From: Peptoniphilus_E sp964345555
GTDB taxonomy: Bacteria > Bacillota > Clostridia > Tissierellales > Peptoniphilaceae
Assembly: GCA_964345555.1 (NCBI GenBank)
Contig: CAYFRD010000004.1
Coordinates: forward strand, 1-64,000
Reading direction: 5' to 3'
DNA: 64,000 bases
The notes under the pieces were generated by a model, which searched no databases, was not told the origin of the DNA, and worked only from the letters and a program-made list of their open reading frames with translations. Below are positions 8,314-17,321 of this stretch, one piece after another. The first letter of the stretch is position 1. Every line of letters starts with the position of its first letter. Position numbers and translations under genes: made by a program.

Positions 8314-8917
8314 AAGGTGTCGCCGCTATCAATGCGGCTACTTTTTTTGCCCCTCCCTCTTTTAAAACTCCTGCAAGTTCATTTACGGTGGAGCCTGTGG
8401 TTATTACGTCATCCACAATTATTATATTCTCCGGCACATCTCCCGATATTCTGAATGCACCCTTTATGTTTATCGCCCTATCCGACTCCCTTAACTTGAC
8501 TTGTTCCGCTGTTCTTTTTTGTTTTTCCGCAGGATTTACCAAGGTCATCATGGTATTGTCACAGATTCCCTCTGCAATGAGCTTAGACTGATTATATCCC
8601 CTTGTCCTTTCATCTATCTTGTGCATCGGCACATAACATATGTACTTGTATTTCTTGGACAGTTTATTTTCAAATAGCTTTTCACTCATGACATCGGCAA
8701 AAAACCTATAATAGTAAACTTTATCTCTAAATTTAAAATCCGATACGATTTTCCGCACTATTTTATTATACTGCATTGCTACGACAATATCATCTACATT
8801 AGATAACAGAGCATTGAATTTCACATCTAAATTCAAGTTGGAATAACATTCTTTACACATATTAAATTTAAATATTTCTTTACTTTCACAAAAACAACAT
8901 TCATCGGAATAAATCAT
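8303..8917 (-). CDS. comF: ComF-family phosphoribosyltransferase-like protein
   Basis: A 204-residue protein of the ComFC/GntX family, required for natural transformation in several bacteria. An N-terminal zinc-ribbon-like segment has Cys7, Cys8, Cys10, Cys21 and Cys24. The C-terminal PRTase domain has the PRPP-binding loop IIVDDVITTGST near residue 165. It overlaps the recD2 3' end by 17 nt, so the two are co-transcribed. The usual partner ComFA is not in this window. RecD2-ComF adjacency suggests a DNA uptake or recombination role, which is inference. Confidence 0.85.
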   Translation of the reverse strand: MIYSDECCFCESKEIFKFNMCKECYSNLNLDVKFNALLSNVDDIVVAMQYNKIVRKIVSDFKFRDKVYYYRFFADVMSEKLFENKLSKKYKYICYVPMHKIDERTRGYNQSKLIAEGICDNTMMTLVNPAEKQKRTAEQVKLRESDRAINIKGAFRISGDVPENIIIVDDVITTGSTVNELAGVLKEGGAKKVAALIAATPSIL

Positions 8918-11096
8918 CTCTCATCAACTTTTCCTTTAAATTAGAATATCTCTTTGAGATTAAATTATTATCTATCATCTGTTTTAAATACTTTGCATTT
9001 CCCACCAAGACCACTATTTTTTTCGCTCTGGTGACCGCCGTATAAATCAAGTTCCTAGTGAGCAGTATGGGCGGCGCAAAATGAACCGGAATTATAACTA
9101 TGTCGAATTCCGATCCCTGTGATTTGTGAATAGTGCAGGCATAGGCGAGCATCAACTCATCTAAATCCTCATACTCGTATTTAACCAGTTTCACATCATC
9201 ATATCGTACAAAGACTTCCTGTTCTTCCGCATCTATTTTTTCCACATACCCGATATCTCCATTGAAAATTCCCTCTCCTTCTTCAATGTAAAAATCAGAT
9301 TCTATTTTGTATTCAAGATTGTAGTTGTTCTTGATGTGCATGACCTTGTCTCCCACTCTGAAGATTTCATTCATATACTTTATCTGTTCACCTTCGGGAT
9401 TTAAAATACTTTGAAGTCTTTTATTCAAGTTCAACACTCCCACATTACCCTTTTTCATCGGACATAGTACTTGTATGTCCTTCTTTTCCACTCCGTAGTA
9501 GTCGGGCAATCTTCTGTTGACCAAGTCCAAAATCACCTCGGCACTGTTGACCTCTATGTTTTCGCCTATCATAAAAAAATCCTTTGAATTGGTGAGCACA
9601 GGCATCTGCCCTTTGTTAATGAGATGGGCGTTTTTTATTATCATGGATTCTTCCGACTGTCTGAAAATTTCATCAAGGTTAACCGTGGGTATTGTTCCCG
9701 ATTCAATTAGATCAAATAACACGTTACCTGCTCCCACGGAGGGCAACTGGTCTTTATCTCCCACCAATATCAATCTGGTATCATCTTTTAAAGAATGAAG
9801 CAGCCTGTTCATAAGTATAAGATCTACCATGGAAACTTCATCTACTATTAACACATCGCAGTCAAGGATTTTTTCATCTTCATAATCGTAGTTTATATTT
9901 TCCTCATTAGAAAATCCCAATTCAAGAAGTCTGTGAATGGTCATCGCCTCTCTTGATGTTGCCTCCTTCATCCTCTTGGCTGCTCTACCCGTGGGTGCAG
10001 TAAGCTTAACTTTCATATCCAAAAGTTCAAAGACTTCTATTATGCCTTTCAAAGTGGTAGTCTTTCCTGTTCCAGGTCCTCCGGTTATTATGAGCACTCC
10101 GTTGTTGGCAGTTGCTTTCACAGCTTCCAGTTGTTTTTTCGCAAATTCTATTTTCTGTCTTTGCTGAACTTTTTCAATCAATTCTTCGATGTTTTCAATT
10201 TTGTCATATTTATAACCCAACATTTTGCATAATTTGCCGCTGATGTAATTTTCAGCTCTCAAGTAGGGTGCATAGTAACAATTTACTTCGTTCTCAGGTG
10301 TTCTCTCGATGAAAAATCTGTCGTCCAATGTCAAATTTAAGATCTCCTTAGCTAAATCCCTTTCCGGAACGTCAATTAATTTCATCGTGTTCTTGATGAG
10401 TACGTCTCCTGGCAAAAAACTGTGTCCTTCAAAGGCTGCCTGAAACAAAGTGTATTTAAGAGCGGCTCTCGCTCTGTAACTTTGATCTACAGAGCCAAGT
10501 TTCATCGCTATTTCATCGGCCTTTTTAAATCCTATGCCCCTTATGTCCTCCGCAAGTCTGTAAGGATTTTCTCTGATGATATTTATGGATTCGTCGGCAT
10601 ACTCTTTATATATTTTTATTCCGTAGGAATTTCCGATGTCGTACTTGCTCAAGAACAACATCAAGTCCCTAAGCCCCCTATTCTTGGTCAAACTCTCCTT
10701 TATCTTCACAAGTTTCACTTCGCCTATCCCCTCGACTTCTATCAATCTGTCGGGATCTTCCTCCATGATCTTAAGGGCATTTTCCTTAAAAGTATCGTAG
10801 ATTGCCTTGGCTGTTTTTTCTCCGATATATGGGAAAACTCCTCCCGATAAATACTTTATTATCTCCGATGAAGATTCGGGCAAAACCCTCTCTATATCCT
10901 CAAATTGGAACTGCTCTCCATATTTTTTGTGAAATATGAAATCGCCCTTCAGCACATATCCCATGGACACTTTCATCTCCGCACAACTGCCCACGATTAT
11001 GAAGTCTTCCTCTTCGGAACTCATGCGTGCCACGGTGTAGCCGTTGTCCTCATTTCTATATATGATTTTTTCAATGACTCCTTTGATTTCTATCAT
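8901..11096 (-). CDS. recD2: RecD2-type ATP-dependent DNA helicase
   Basis: A 731-residue SF1B 5'-3' helicase. The N-terminal OB-like region and helix-hairpin-helix motifs (EVEGIGEVKL and IRGIGFKKAD) precede the helicase core. Walker A is GGPGTGKT (340-347) and Walker B is VLIVDEVSMVD. Later motifs include LVGDKDQLPSVGAGNVL and the C-terminal HKSQGSEFD...LYTAVTRAKK-type block (here LIYTAVTRAKK). RecD2 acts without RecBC in mismatch and recombination repair in Firmicutes. It is the first gene of the recD2-comF operon. Confidence 0.94.
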   Translation of the reverse strand: MIEIKGVIEKIIYRNEDNGYTVARMSSEEEDFIIVGSCAEMKVSMGYVLKGDFIFHKKYGEQFQFEDIERVLPESSSEIIKYLSGGVFPYIGEKTAKAIYDTFKENALKIMEEDPDRLIEVEGIGEVKLVKIKESLTKNRGLRDLMLFLSKYDIGNSYGIKIYKEYADESINIIRENPYRLAEDIRGIGFKKADEIAMKLGSVDQSYRARAALKYTLFQAAFEGHSFLPGDVLIKNTMKLIDVPERDLAKEILNLTLDDRFFIERTPENEVNCYYAPYLRAENYISGKLCKMLGYKYDKIENIEELIEKVQQRQKIEFAKKQLEAVKATANNGVLIITGGPGTGKTTTLKGIIEVFELLDMKVKLTAPTGRAAKRMKEATSREAMTIHRLLELGFSNEENINYDYEDEKILDCDVLIVDEVSMVDLILMNRLLHSLKDDTRLILVGDKDQLPSVGAGNVLFDLIESGTIPTVNLDEIFRQSEESMIIKNAHLINKGQMPVLTNSKDFFMIGENIEVNSAEVILDLVNRRLPDYYGVEKKDIQVLCPMKKGNVGVLNLNKRLQSILNPEGEQIKYMNEIFRVGDKVMHIKNNYNLEYKIESDFYIEEGEGIFNGDIGYVEKIDAEEQEVFVRYDDVKLVKYEYEDLDELMLAYACTIHKSQGSEFDIVIIPVHFAPPILLTRNLIYTAVTRAKKIVVLVGNAKYLKQMIDNNLISKRYSNLKEKLMRDDLFR

Positions 11097-11118
11097 TAAT
11101 CCGCTCCGTTAAATCTAC

Positions 11119-11146
11119 AAAAAATTACAGAGAGACAAGCTCTCTG
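11119..11146 (-). terminator. Terminator of metK
   Basis: Stem CAGAGAG/CTCTCTG (11128-11146) and a T-rich tail on the minus strand, immediately after the metK stop and before recD2. Confidence 0.85.
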
Positions 11147-11149
11147 CAA

Positions 11150-12319
11150 TTATCTGAATGTCTTAAGTTTTTCAACCTTGTCCGTTTTTTCCCAAGGCAA
11201 GTTCAAATCATCTCTTCCGAAATGTCCATAGCTTGCAACTTGTTTATAAATAGGTCTGAATAGATCGAAGTTCTTTATTATGGTGCCCGGTCTTGCATCA
11301 AAATTTTCCTCAACAATTTGCATAAGTGCATCGTCGGAAAGCAATCCCGTTCCGTATGTGTTCACATAAATGGATATGGGTCTTGTAACGCCTATGGCAT
11401 AGGCAAGCCCTATCTCACATCTCCTGGCAAGTCCTGCAGCAACTATGTTTTTTGCGATATATCTTGCATAATAAGTTGCGGATCTGTCCACCTTTGTCGG
11501 GTCTTTTCCCGAAAAAGCTCCGCCTCCGTGTCTCGCCATGCCGCCATAGGTATCCACAATTATTTTTCTGCCCGTAAGTCCCGCATCTGCCATAGGACCT
11601 CCCTTTACAAATCTGCCTGTAGGATTGATATAGATTTTAGTGTCTTTATCTATCATTTCTGCAGGAATTATCTTCGCTATTACTTCTCTTTCTATATCTT
11701 CTCTTATTTGCTGAATTTTCACTTTTTCATTGTGTTGAGTCGATACAACTATGTTTTCAATTCTCACAGGTTTGCCGTCTTCATATTCAACTCCAACCTG
11801 TGTCTTTCCGTCAGGTCTTAAATAATCAAGGACTTCGTCCTTTCTCACTTGTGCAAGTCTTCTCGACAACTTGTGTGCAAGATCGATGGGCATGGGCATA
11901 TAAGATTCCGTTTCATCGCTGGCATATCCGAACATTATTCCTTGATCTCCCGCTCCGAAAGAGTCGAACTCATCTACATTTCCCTCTTTAAATCTGTCCA
12001 CTCCCATGGCAATGTCCTCTGATTGCTCTTTGATCGCCGACAGTACAGAACAGGTGTCTGCATCGAAGCCGATCTTTGCACGAGTATATCCTATTTCTCT
12101 AAGAGTATCTCTGACTACCTTTGTAAAATCCACATAGGTCTCAGTGGTTATCTCTCCTGTGATTAAAATCAATCCTGTAGTAGCAAGAGTTTCACAAGCC
12201 ACCCTCGCATTTTTATCTTCCTTTAATATTTCATCCAATATGGCATCGGAGATTTGATCACATACCTTGTCAGGATGTCCTTCAGTTACAGACTCTGAAG
12301 TAAATATCTTTTTATTCAA
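11150..12319 (-). CDS. metK: S-adenosylmethionine synthetase
   Basis: MetK makes SAM from methionine and ATP. The 389-residue protein begins NKKIFTSESVTEGHPDKVCDQISDAILD, with the conserved GHPDKV, and contains GAGDQGIMFGYA and GGGAFSGKDPTKVDRS, which mark the ATP/methionine sites. The start codon is TTG at 12319, supported by a strong AGGAGGAAG ribosome site 6 nt upstream and no alternative ATG. The gene lies behind a SAM-I riboswitch with its own terminator, so high SAM should shut it off. Confidence 0.97.
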   Translation of the reverse strand: MNKKIFTSESVTEGHPDKVCDQISDAILDEILKEDKNARVACETLATTGLILITGEITTETYVDFTKVVRDTLREIGYTRAKIGFDADTCSVLSAIKEQSEDIAMGVDRFKEGNVDEFDSFGAGDQGIMFGYASDETESYMPMPIDLAHKLSRRLAQVRKDEVLDYLRPDGKTQVGVEYEDGKPVRIENIVVSTQHNEKVKIQQIREDIEREVIAKIIPAEMIDKDTKIYINPTGRFVKGGPMADAGLTGRKIIVDTYGGMARHGGGAFSGKDPTKVDRSATYYARYIAKNIVAAGLARRCEIGLAYAIGVTRPISIYVNTYGTGLLSDDALMQIVEENFDARPGTIIKNFDLFRPIYKQVASYGHFGRDDLNLPWEKTDKVEKLKTFR

Positions 12320-12348
12320 ATTCTTCCTCCTAAAATAAAAAACCTCAC

Positions 12349-12376
12349 GCCGGCAAAACGCTTTGCATCTGCCGGC
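12349..12376 (-). promoter_or_regulatory. Second, GC-rich hairpin in the metK leader
   Basis: GCCGGCA/TGCCGGC (7 bp) with an inner GCAAA/TTTGC alternative pairing, followed on the minus strand by GTGAGGTTTTTTATTTT and the metK ribosome site. It lies between the riboswitch terminator and the start codon. It could be a second terminator or an mRNA stability element; the stem is unusually GC-rich for this leader. Confidence 0.55.
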
Positions 12377-12391
12377 TTGCTATTTCATAAT

Positions 12392-12418
12392 AAAAAATTC
12401 TCCAAAGAGCTTGGAGAA
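12392..12418 (-). terminator. Riboswitch-controlled terminator upstream of metK
   Basis: TTCTCCAA/TTGGAGAA stem (12398-12418) followed by TTTTTT on the minus strand, 10 nt after the SAM-I aptamer. It is the expression platform of the riboswitch. Confidence 0.85.
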
Positions 12419-12428
12419 AATCTCAAAA

Positions 12429-12518
12429 CCTCATCTTCCAGAGTAGCTCTGTGGGATTTAGCACCTTTTAGGTTGCCGGGTTTCATCGTGCCCATTCACT
12501 CCACCGCTCTTAATAAGG
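12429..12518 (-). promoter_or_regulatory. SAM-I (S-box) riboswitch
   Basis: Minus-strand aptamer with the core AAGAGCGGTGGAGTGAATGG, then GATGAAACCCGGCAACC, then AGGTGCTAAATCC and a closing GATGAG. The P1 helix CCTTAT/ATGAGG closes the element. These are the conserved S-box segments that bind SAM. It precedes metK and its intrinsic terminator. Confidence 0.95.
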
Positions 12519-12540
12519 TAACCGTATTATATTATGAAAA

Positions 12541-12569
12541 ATTATATCAGTTTTAATTAAAAATGTAAA
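12541..12569 (-). promoter_or_regulatory. Sigma-A promoter of the metK leader
   Basis: TTTACA (12564-12569), 17-bp spacer ending in TG, TATAAT (12541-12546) on the minus strand, about 23 bp before the riboswitch. Confidence 0.82.
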
Positions 12570-12590
12570 GAAACTTGTCTTAAATACTGA

Positions 12591-13532
12591 TTAAATTTGC
12601 AAAAATCCCAAATGCTTGAAAATTGGTATGCCTATGGCGTAGGAAAAGATTGCCAAAACAAAGGATGCCGTAACTATTTTAGATGTGAGTTTATAATCTG
12701 ATCCCATGCTCTTGCCCATGATAAAACAATTTATTGCACAAGGATTTGAAAAAAGCACATATGTCACCAACACCTGATCCTTGTCAAATCCTAAAAAATA
12801 TGCTACGGGTGTGGCTATTGCTCCGGCAAGAACCACTTTTATAAATCCGGAGCCCAATACCAGTCCCATGTCGGAATTATCTCTTGTGAAGTTGAGAGAG
12901 GCTCCTACAAGTATTAGGGACATCGGTGTTGCGAGAGTGGATATAAGTTGCATGCCCGACTCTATTCCTCCATAGAAATGAAAGTTTTGCCACTTAGCTA
13001 AAAGTCCCAATATTATGGATATGATCATGGGATTTTTGGAGATTTTCTTCAAAAAACTTCCCAAGCTGAAGGCGTCGTCTTTGTAAAAGGTGAGAAGTAT
13101 TATCGCCAATAGATTGTACAATGTGAGCACAAATACCATGACTATGATCACAGGATCCATACTGTACTCCGGTTTTATATACTTGAGCATAGGTATACCT
13201 ATGTAGACAAAGTTTGATCTGTAGGCACAGTGGACAAAGGCAGTAAGTTTATTTTTATTTTTTATGAAGTATCTGCCGAAAAACCACGTTGAAAGATATA
13301 CGATAATTGTTCCGCCTATTAAAAAAATCGCATACTTTACATCAAAATGTTCTATCTGTGAATCTCGCACACTGAAAAAAAGATTGGAAGGAAGAGCTAC
13401 GTAAAATACCAACTTAGTGCATTGCCCTACAAAGTCTTCGCTTATGAAATTTGAAGTTCTGAGAATATATCCCACAAATAAAACAAAAAATATGGGAAAT
13501 ATTATATCTATTCCGACGGTTAAATAGTTCAT
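12591..13532 (-). CDS. AEC-family transporter (auxin efflux carrier/malate permease-like)
   Basis: A 313-residue protein with about ten hydrophobic segments across its length. The AEC pattern is visible: an N-terminal IFFVLFVGYIL helix, a C-terminal half with PMSLILVGASLNF, and VLFSNPCAINCFIMGKSMGSD. Bacterial AEC members move organic or amino acids; the substrate is unknown. It has its own upstream TATAAT-like box (about 13543). The metK promoter lies about 20 bp after its stop codon, so metK is transcribed separately. Confidence 0.87.
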   Translation of the reverse strand: MNYLTVGIDIIFPIFFVLFVGYILRTSNFISEDFVGQCTKLVFYVALPSNLFFSVRDSQIEHFDVKYAIFLIGGTIIVYLSTWFFGRYFIKNKNKLTAFVHCAYRSNFVYIGIPMLKYIKPEYSMDPVIIVMVFVLTLYNLLAIILLTFYKDDAFSLGSFLKKISKNPMIISIILGLLAKWQNFHFYGGIESGMQLISTLATPMSLILVGASLNFTRDNSDMGLVLGSGFIKVVLAGAIATPVAYFLGFDKDQVLVTYVLFSNPCAINCFIMGKSMGSDYKLTSKIVTASFVLAIFSYAIGIPIFKHLGFLQI

Positions 13533-13569
13533 TCTTCCTCCGATATAATGAGTAGTTAGCTATCAGTTA

Positions 13570-13609
13570 TAAAACCTTTGAATAAGAAAATTTACTCACT
13601 CAAAGGTTT
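13570..13609 (-). terminator. Stem-loop after serS
   Basis: An 11-bp stem (AAAACCTTTGA/TCAAAGGTTTT) with a loop of about 18 nt and a TTTTAT tail. The long loop makes it a weaker terminator call. Confidence 0.55.
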
Positions 13610-13637
13610 TATACTGAAAATCTTAAAATATTTTCTT

Positions 13638-14921
13638 TTACTTAACTGTGAGTTTCTTCATTCCGCCCATGTATGGTTGCAGTGCTTCAGGGATTCTAAC
13701 GCTTCCATCTTCTTGGAGCAGGTTTTCAAGAAAAGCGATGAGCATTCTAGGAGGAGCAACTACGGTATTGTTCAAAGTATGAGCAAGATAATTGCCTTCT
13801 TCCCCTCTTATTCTTATGCCCAATCTTCTGGCTTGAGCATCTCCTAAATTGGAGCATGATCCTACTTCAAAGTACTTCTTTTGTCTTGGACTCCACGCTT
13901 CCACATCAAGGGATTTCACCTTTAAATCAGCTAAATCTCCACTACAGCATTCAAGAGTTCTCACAGGTATATCAAGAGTTCTGAAAAAATCCACTGTGTT
14001 TTTCCAAAGTTGTTCAAACCAGTATGGAGATTCTTCAGGTTTACAAATTACAACCATTTCCTGCTTTTCAAATTGATGAATTCTATAAACTCCTCTTTCT
14101 TCTATACCGTGTGCTCCCACTTCCTTTCTGAAACAAGGTGAATATGAAGTGAGTGCTTGAGGCACTTTATCCTCATCGGTGATGGTATTTATAAATTTGC
14201 CGATCATGGAGTGCTCGCTCGTTCCTATGAGGTACAGGTCTTCTCCTTCTATTTTATACATCATGTTTTCCATTTCAGCAAAACTCATGACGCCCGTAAC
14301 TACATCTGATCTTATCATGAACGGAGGAATATAGTAAGTAAATCCTCTGTCTATCATAAAATCTCTGGCATAGGATAAAATTGCGGAGTGAAGTCTTGCA
14401 ATATTGCCCTTAAGGTAATAAAATCCGGCTCCTGAGGTGTTCCTTGCGGAATCCAAATCTATTCCGTCAAAGCTTTCCATTATATCCACATGGTACGGAA
14501 TTTCATAGTCGGGAACTACAGGTTCTCCGAATTTTTCCAGCTCGACATTTTCACTGTCATCCTTGCCAAGGGGTACTGTGTGGTCGATAATTTGTGGAAT
14601 TACCATCATTCTTTCCTTCAAATCGGCAGTGAGTTGTCTTTCTTCAGATTCAAGTTCAACGAGTTTTTCGTTTATTTCCTTTACTTTTGCTTTGGCTTCT
14701 TCAGCTTTTTCCAATTCTTTCTTTTGCATAAAAGAGCCTATTTCCTTTGATGTTTTATTTCTGTCGGCTCTTAGTTCATCTCCCGTAGTCTTTACTTCTC
14801 TGAGTTTTTTGTCGATTTCAATAGCTTCATCTACAAGGGGAAGTTTTTCATCTTGAAATTTCTTCCTTATGTTTTCTTTAACTGTTTCAGGATTTTCTCT
14901 TACAAATTTAATATCTAACAT
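13638..14921 (-). CDS. serS: Seryl-tRNA synthetase
   Basis: A 427-residue class II synthetase. The N-terminal MLDIKFVRENPETVKENIRKK is followed by the long antiparallel coiled coil (about 25-105) that grips the tRNA-Ser variable arm. The catalytic domain has motif 2 (FRKEVGAHGIEERGVYRIHQF) and motif 3 (NNTVVAPPRMLIAFLEN). Length and layout are canonical. It is controlled by an upstream T-box with a serine specifier. Confidence 0.97.
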   Translation of the reverse strand: MLDIKFVRENPETVKENIRKKFQDEKLPLVDEAIEIDKKLREVKTTGDELRADRNKTSKEIGSFMQKKELEKAEEAKAKVKEINEKLVELESEERQLTADLKERMMVIPQIIDHTVPLGKDDSENVELEKFGEPVVPDYEIPYHVDIMESFDGIDLDSARNTSGAGFYYLKGNIARLHSAILSYARDFMIDRGFTYYIPPFMIRSDVVTGVMSFAEMENMMYKIEGEDLYLIGTSEHSMIGKFINTITDEDKVPQALTSYSPCFRKEVGAHGIEERGVYRIHQFEKQEMVVICKPEESPYWFEQLWKNTVDFFRTLDIPVRTLECCSGDLADLKVKSLDVEAWSPRQKKYFEVGSCSNLGDAQARRLGIRIRGEEGNYLAHTLNNTVVAPPRMLIAFLENLLQEDGSVRIPEALQPYMGGMKKLTVK

Positions 14922-14941
14922 ATTCCCTCCAAATTAAAAAA

Positions 14942-15125
14942 GTCTTCCCATCCCTGAAAGGGACGAGAAGACCCGCGTTGCCACCCTAATTAACCATACG
15001 GTTCACTTAATTTCTAAAACTCCAAGACGGATTCAATAGATTTGACTGTCTGTTCGCACCAACCACGGACTCTCTTGTAAATCTCTTCTATTTACTGCTT
15101 CTTATCATCGTTTTTATTCACCAAA
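14942..15125 (-). promoter_or_regulatory. T-box riboswitch of serS (specifier UCC)
   Basis: Minus-strand leader with the T-box sequence AGGGTGGCAACGCGGG (about 14971-14986) and Stem I elements AAGAGAG and GGTTGGTGCGAACAGAC. The specifier loop GAATCCGTC (UCC, serine, 15029-15031) is followed by TTGGAG. The terminator hairpin GTCTTC...GAAGAC with a T-run is at 14936-14972. Uncharged tRNA-Ser should stabilise the antiterminator and switch serS on. Confidence 0.93.
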
Positions 15126-15133
15126 CTTAGTCA

Positions 15134-15162
15134 AGTATAACAAATAAAAGCAAAAGTTTCAA
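15134..15162 (-). promoter_or_regulatory. Promoter of the serS leader
   Basis: TTGAAA (15157-15162), 17-bp spacer, TATACT (15134-15139), minus strand. It lies directly after the trxB stop codon. Confidence 0.78.
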
Positions 15163-16116
15163 TTACTTATTTTGTTCCACAAATCCTTCATAGAGATTGC
15201 CCGCTTTTTCGTCAATGTATTTTTGAGCATTGACTGCTGCAATAGCTCCATCTGCTGCCGCTGTTATGACCTGTCTTACGGTCTTGACTCTCAAATCTCC
15301 TGCAGCAAATACTCCGGGGATATTTGTCCTCATTTCACTGTCTGTTACGATGTAGCCTCTGTCCATTTCCACTTGGTCTTTAAATAGTCCGGTGTTGGGA
15401 TCATATCCGACATAGGCAAAAATTCCTATTGGTTTGTCACTCTTTATATTTTGCACTTCTCCTGTCTTGATGTTTTTGATGACTATTTCATTTACTGTTT
15501 TGTCGCCCTTTATCTCTTCAACTACGCTGTCCCAGATAAAGTCGATTTTTTCATTGTCCTGTGCCTTTTTTTGAAGAATTTTGCTCGCTCTTAATTCATC
15601 TCTTCTGTGAATGATGTAGACATTTTTGGCAAATTTGGAAACGAAGAGAGCTTCCTCCACTGCAGCATCTCCTCCGCCCACGATATAGACGTCCAAGTCT
15701 TGATAAAATGCCGCATCACAAGTTGCACAATAGGAAACTCCCTTGCCTGCAAATTGTTCTTCACCGGCACAGCCTATCTTCCTCGGCGCAGCTCCTGTAG
15801 CAATTATAATTGCACTTGCTTCATAGGTGCCATCTTTTCCCACAATTTTTTTGACATCGCCTTCTAATTGCACTTCCAAAATTTCTTCATATATAAATTC
15901 AGCTCCGAAGTTCTCCGCTTGTTCTTTCATGTCCATTCCCAGTTCTACTCCTGTGGTTTCAAGAATTCCCGGATAATTTTCCACTTCAGATGTGGAGCTT
16001 ATTTGTCCGCCTTCTATAGCTTTTTCTATTATCAGAGTTTTAAGTTTGCCTCTGGCAGCGTAAATCCCAGCAGTAAGTCCTGCAGGTCCTCCACCTAAAA
16101 CTATTAAATCATACAT
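15163..16116 (-). CDS. trxB: Thioredoxin reductase
   Basis: A 317-residue low-Mr flavoprotein that passes NADPH electrons to thioredoxin. The FAD motif GGGPAG is at 8-13. The redox-active disulfide CATC is Cys130/Cys133. A NAD(P)H motif GGGDAAVEEA and the C-terminal FAD motif GVFAAGDLR follow. No thioredoxin gene is adjacent. It is monocistronic, between fni and serS. Confidence 0.94.
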   Translation of the reverse strand: MYDLIVLGGGPAGLTAGIYAARGKLKTLIIEKAIEGGQISSTSEVENYPGILETTGVELGMDMKEQAENFGAEFIYEEILEVQLEGDVKKIVGKDGTYEASAIIIATGAAPRKIGCAGEEQFAGKGVSYCATCDAAFYQDLDVYIVGGGDAAVEEALFVSKFAKNVYIIHRRDELRASKILQKKAQDNEKIDFIWDSVVEEIKGDKTVNEIVIKNIKTGEVQNIKSDKPIGIFAYVGYDPNTGLFKDQVEMDRGYIVTDSEMRTNIPGVFAAGDLRVKTVRQVITAAADGAIAAVNAQKYIDEKAGNLYEGFVEQNK

Positions 16117-16184
16117 GGTAAAACCTCCCTATTACTCTTTGTAAAATAATATACCCTTCTAATGTTTTTAATAACCTCTACATG

Positions 16185-16215
16185 GAAAAAAGTCTTAACT
16201 CAATGTCAAGACTTT
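16185..16215 (-). terminator. Terminator of the murB-rapZ-yvcK-fni operon
   Basis: An 8-bp stem (AAAGTCTT/AAGACTTT, 16189-16215) followed by TTTTTT on the minus strand, 77 bp after the fni stop. Confidence 0.8.
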
Positions 16216-16291
16216 AGTCATTTATAAAATATCCAATTTATGAAACAAATATTTAGAAAGCGAGCTTTGTGGAAAATTTTTCAACTTAATA

Positions 16292-17308
16292 TCAATGCTC
16301 TGTCAATTCTTTTAATTTGCCCGTTATTCTGTATTCCGCATTCTTTAAATCTGCAATTGTCCTTGAATTAGTCAGCAGCATTATCATCTTAGTTTTAAAA
16401 ATCAGACTTTCAAGATATTCTTCAGCATATTGAAGTCCGCCTCGTGCCAAGTAATTCAAAATTTCTCCGCTTATGGCGGTGATGTCCGCTCCAAGCATAA
16501 TGGCCTTTGCCAAATCCAGAGAGGTTTTTATTCCGCCTGAACCGACAATTTTTAAATCTTCCAGATTCAGTGATTTTGCCTCTAATATGCTCATGGCGGT
16601 GGGAATTCCCCAGGAATAAAGTTCCGACAGATCATTGTAGGGAGTTCTCAAATTTTCCACTTCAATGAAATTTGTTCCTCCGAATCCTGAGATGTCCACA
16701 TATCTCACTCCTACATCATAGAGTCGTTTTACCACTTTCTTGGACATACCGAAACCAACTTCCTTGGCTATTACAGGCACATCAACACCACCGACTATTT
16801 TTTCAATATTTGACAGCACGTCCTTGAAATTTCTGTCTCCTTCTTCCATTGCAAGCTCCTGTGCAGGATTCAAATGAATCTGAATTCCATCCGCTTCTAT
16901 GGTTTCTATGGCGAATTTCGCTTCTTCCACAGTTGCGTGTCCACTTAAGTTGGAGAGTACCACTCCATCCTTTGCCATTTCTCTTACACACTTGAAGGAT
17001 TCCGCCATATCCTCATCTTCAAAAACTATGGTTTGAGATCCTACAGCCATGGCTATTTTAAATTTTTTGGCTATATTGGAAAGATCTGTGTTGATCTGTT
17101 TAGAAAAATCCGTTCCTCCTGTCATGGCATTTATTATCAAGGGAAAGTCCAATTTTTTATTTAAAAATTCCACACTTGTATCTACTTCATCGAAATCAAA
17201 GTCCGATAGAGAACTGTGACAGATAAAAACATCTTCGAAAAGAGTGTTACCTTCATAGCTTGCTCTAAGGCAATTTTCCAGGTGTTCCCTTTTTCTGTAT
17301 TTTCTCAT
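16292..17308 (-). CDS. fni: Type 2 isopentenyl-diphosphate delta-isomerase
   Basis: An FMN-dependent isomerase interconverting IPP and DMAPP. The 338-residue product starts MRKYRKREHLENCL and shows the family blocks NAMTGGTDFSKQIN, AVGSQTIVFED, QIHLNPAQELAMEEGDR, VIAKEVGFGMSK, ISGFGGTNFIEVENLR and GSGGIKTSLDLAKAIMLGAD. The ATG at 17308 is chosen because GAGGTG lies 5 nt upstream; the frame is open further up but overlaps yvcK. It is the last gene of the operon, in the place where whiA is usual. Confidence 0.92.
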   Translation of the reverse strand: MRKYRKREHLENCLRASYEGNTLFEDVFICHSSLSDFDFDEVDTSVEFLNKKLDFPLIINAMTGGTDFSKQINTDLSNIAKKFKIAMAVGSQTIVFEDEDMAESFKCVREMAKDGVVLSNLSGHATVEEAKFAIETIEADGIQIHLNPAQELAMEEGDRNFKDVLSNIEKIVGGVDVPVIAKEVGFGMSKKVVKRLYDVGVRYVDISGFGGTNFIEVENLRTPYNDLSELYSWGIPTAMSILEAKSLNLEDLKIVGSGGIKTSLDLAKAIMLGADITAISGEILNYLARGGLQYAEEYLESLIFKTKMIMLLTNSRTIADLKNAEYRITGKLKELTEH

Positions 17309-17321
17309 TTTACACCTCATT

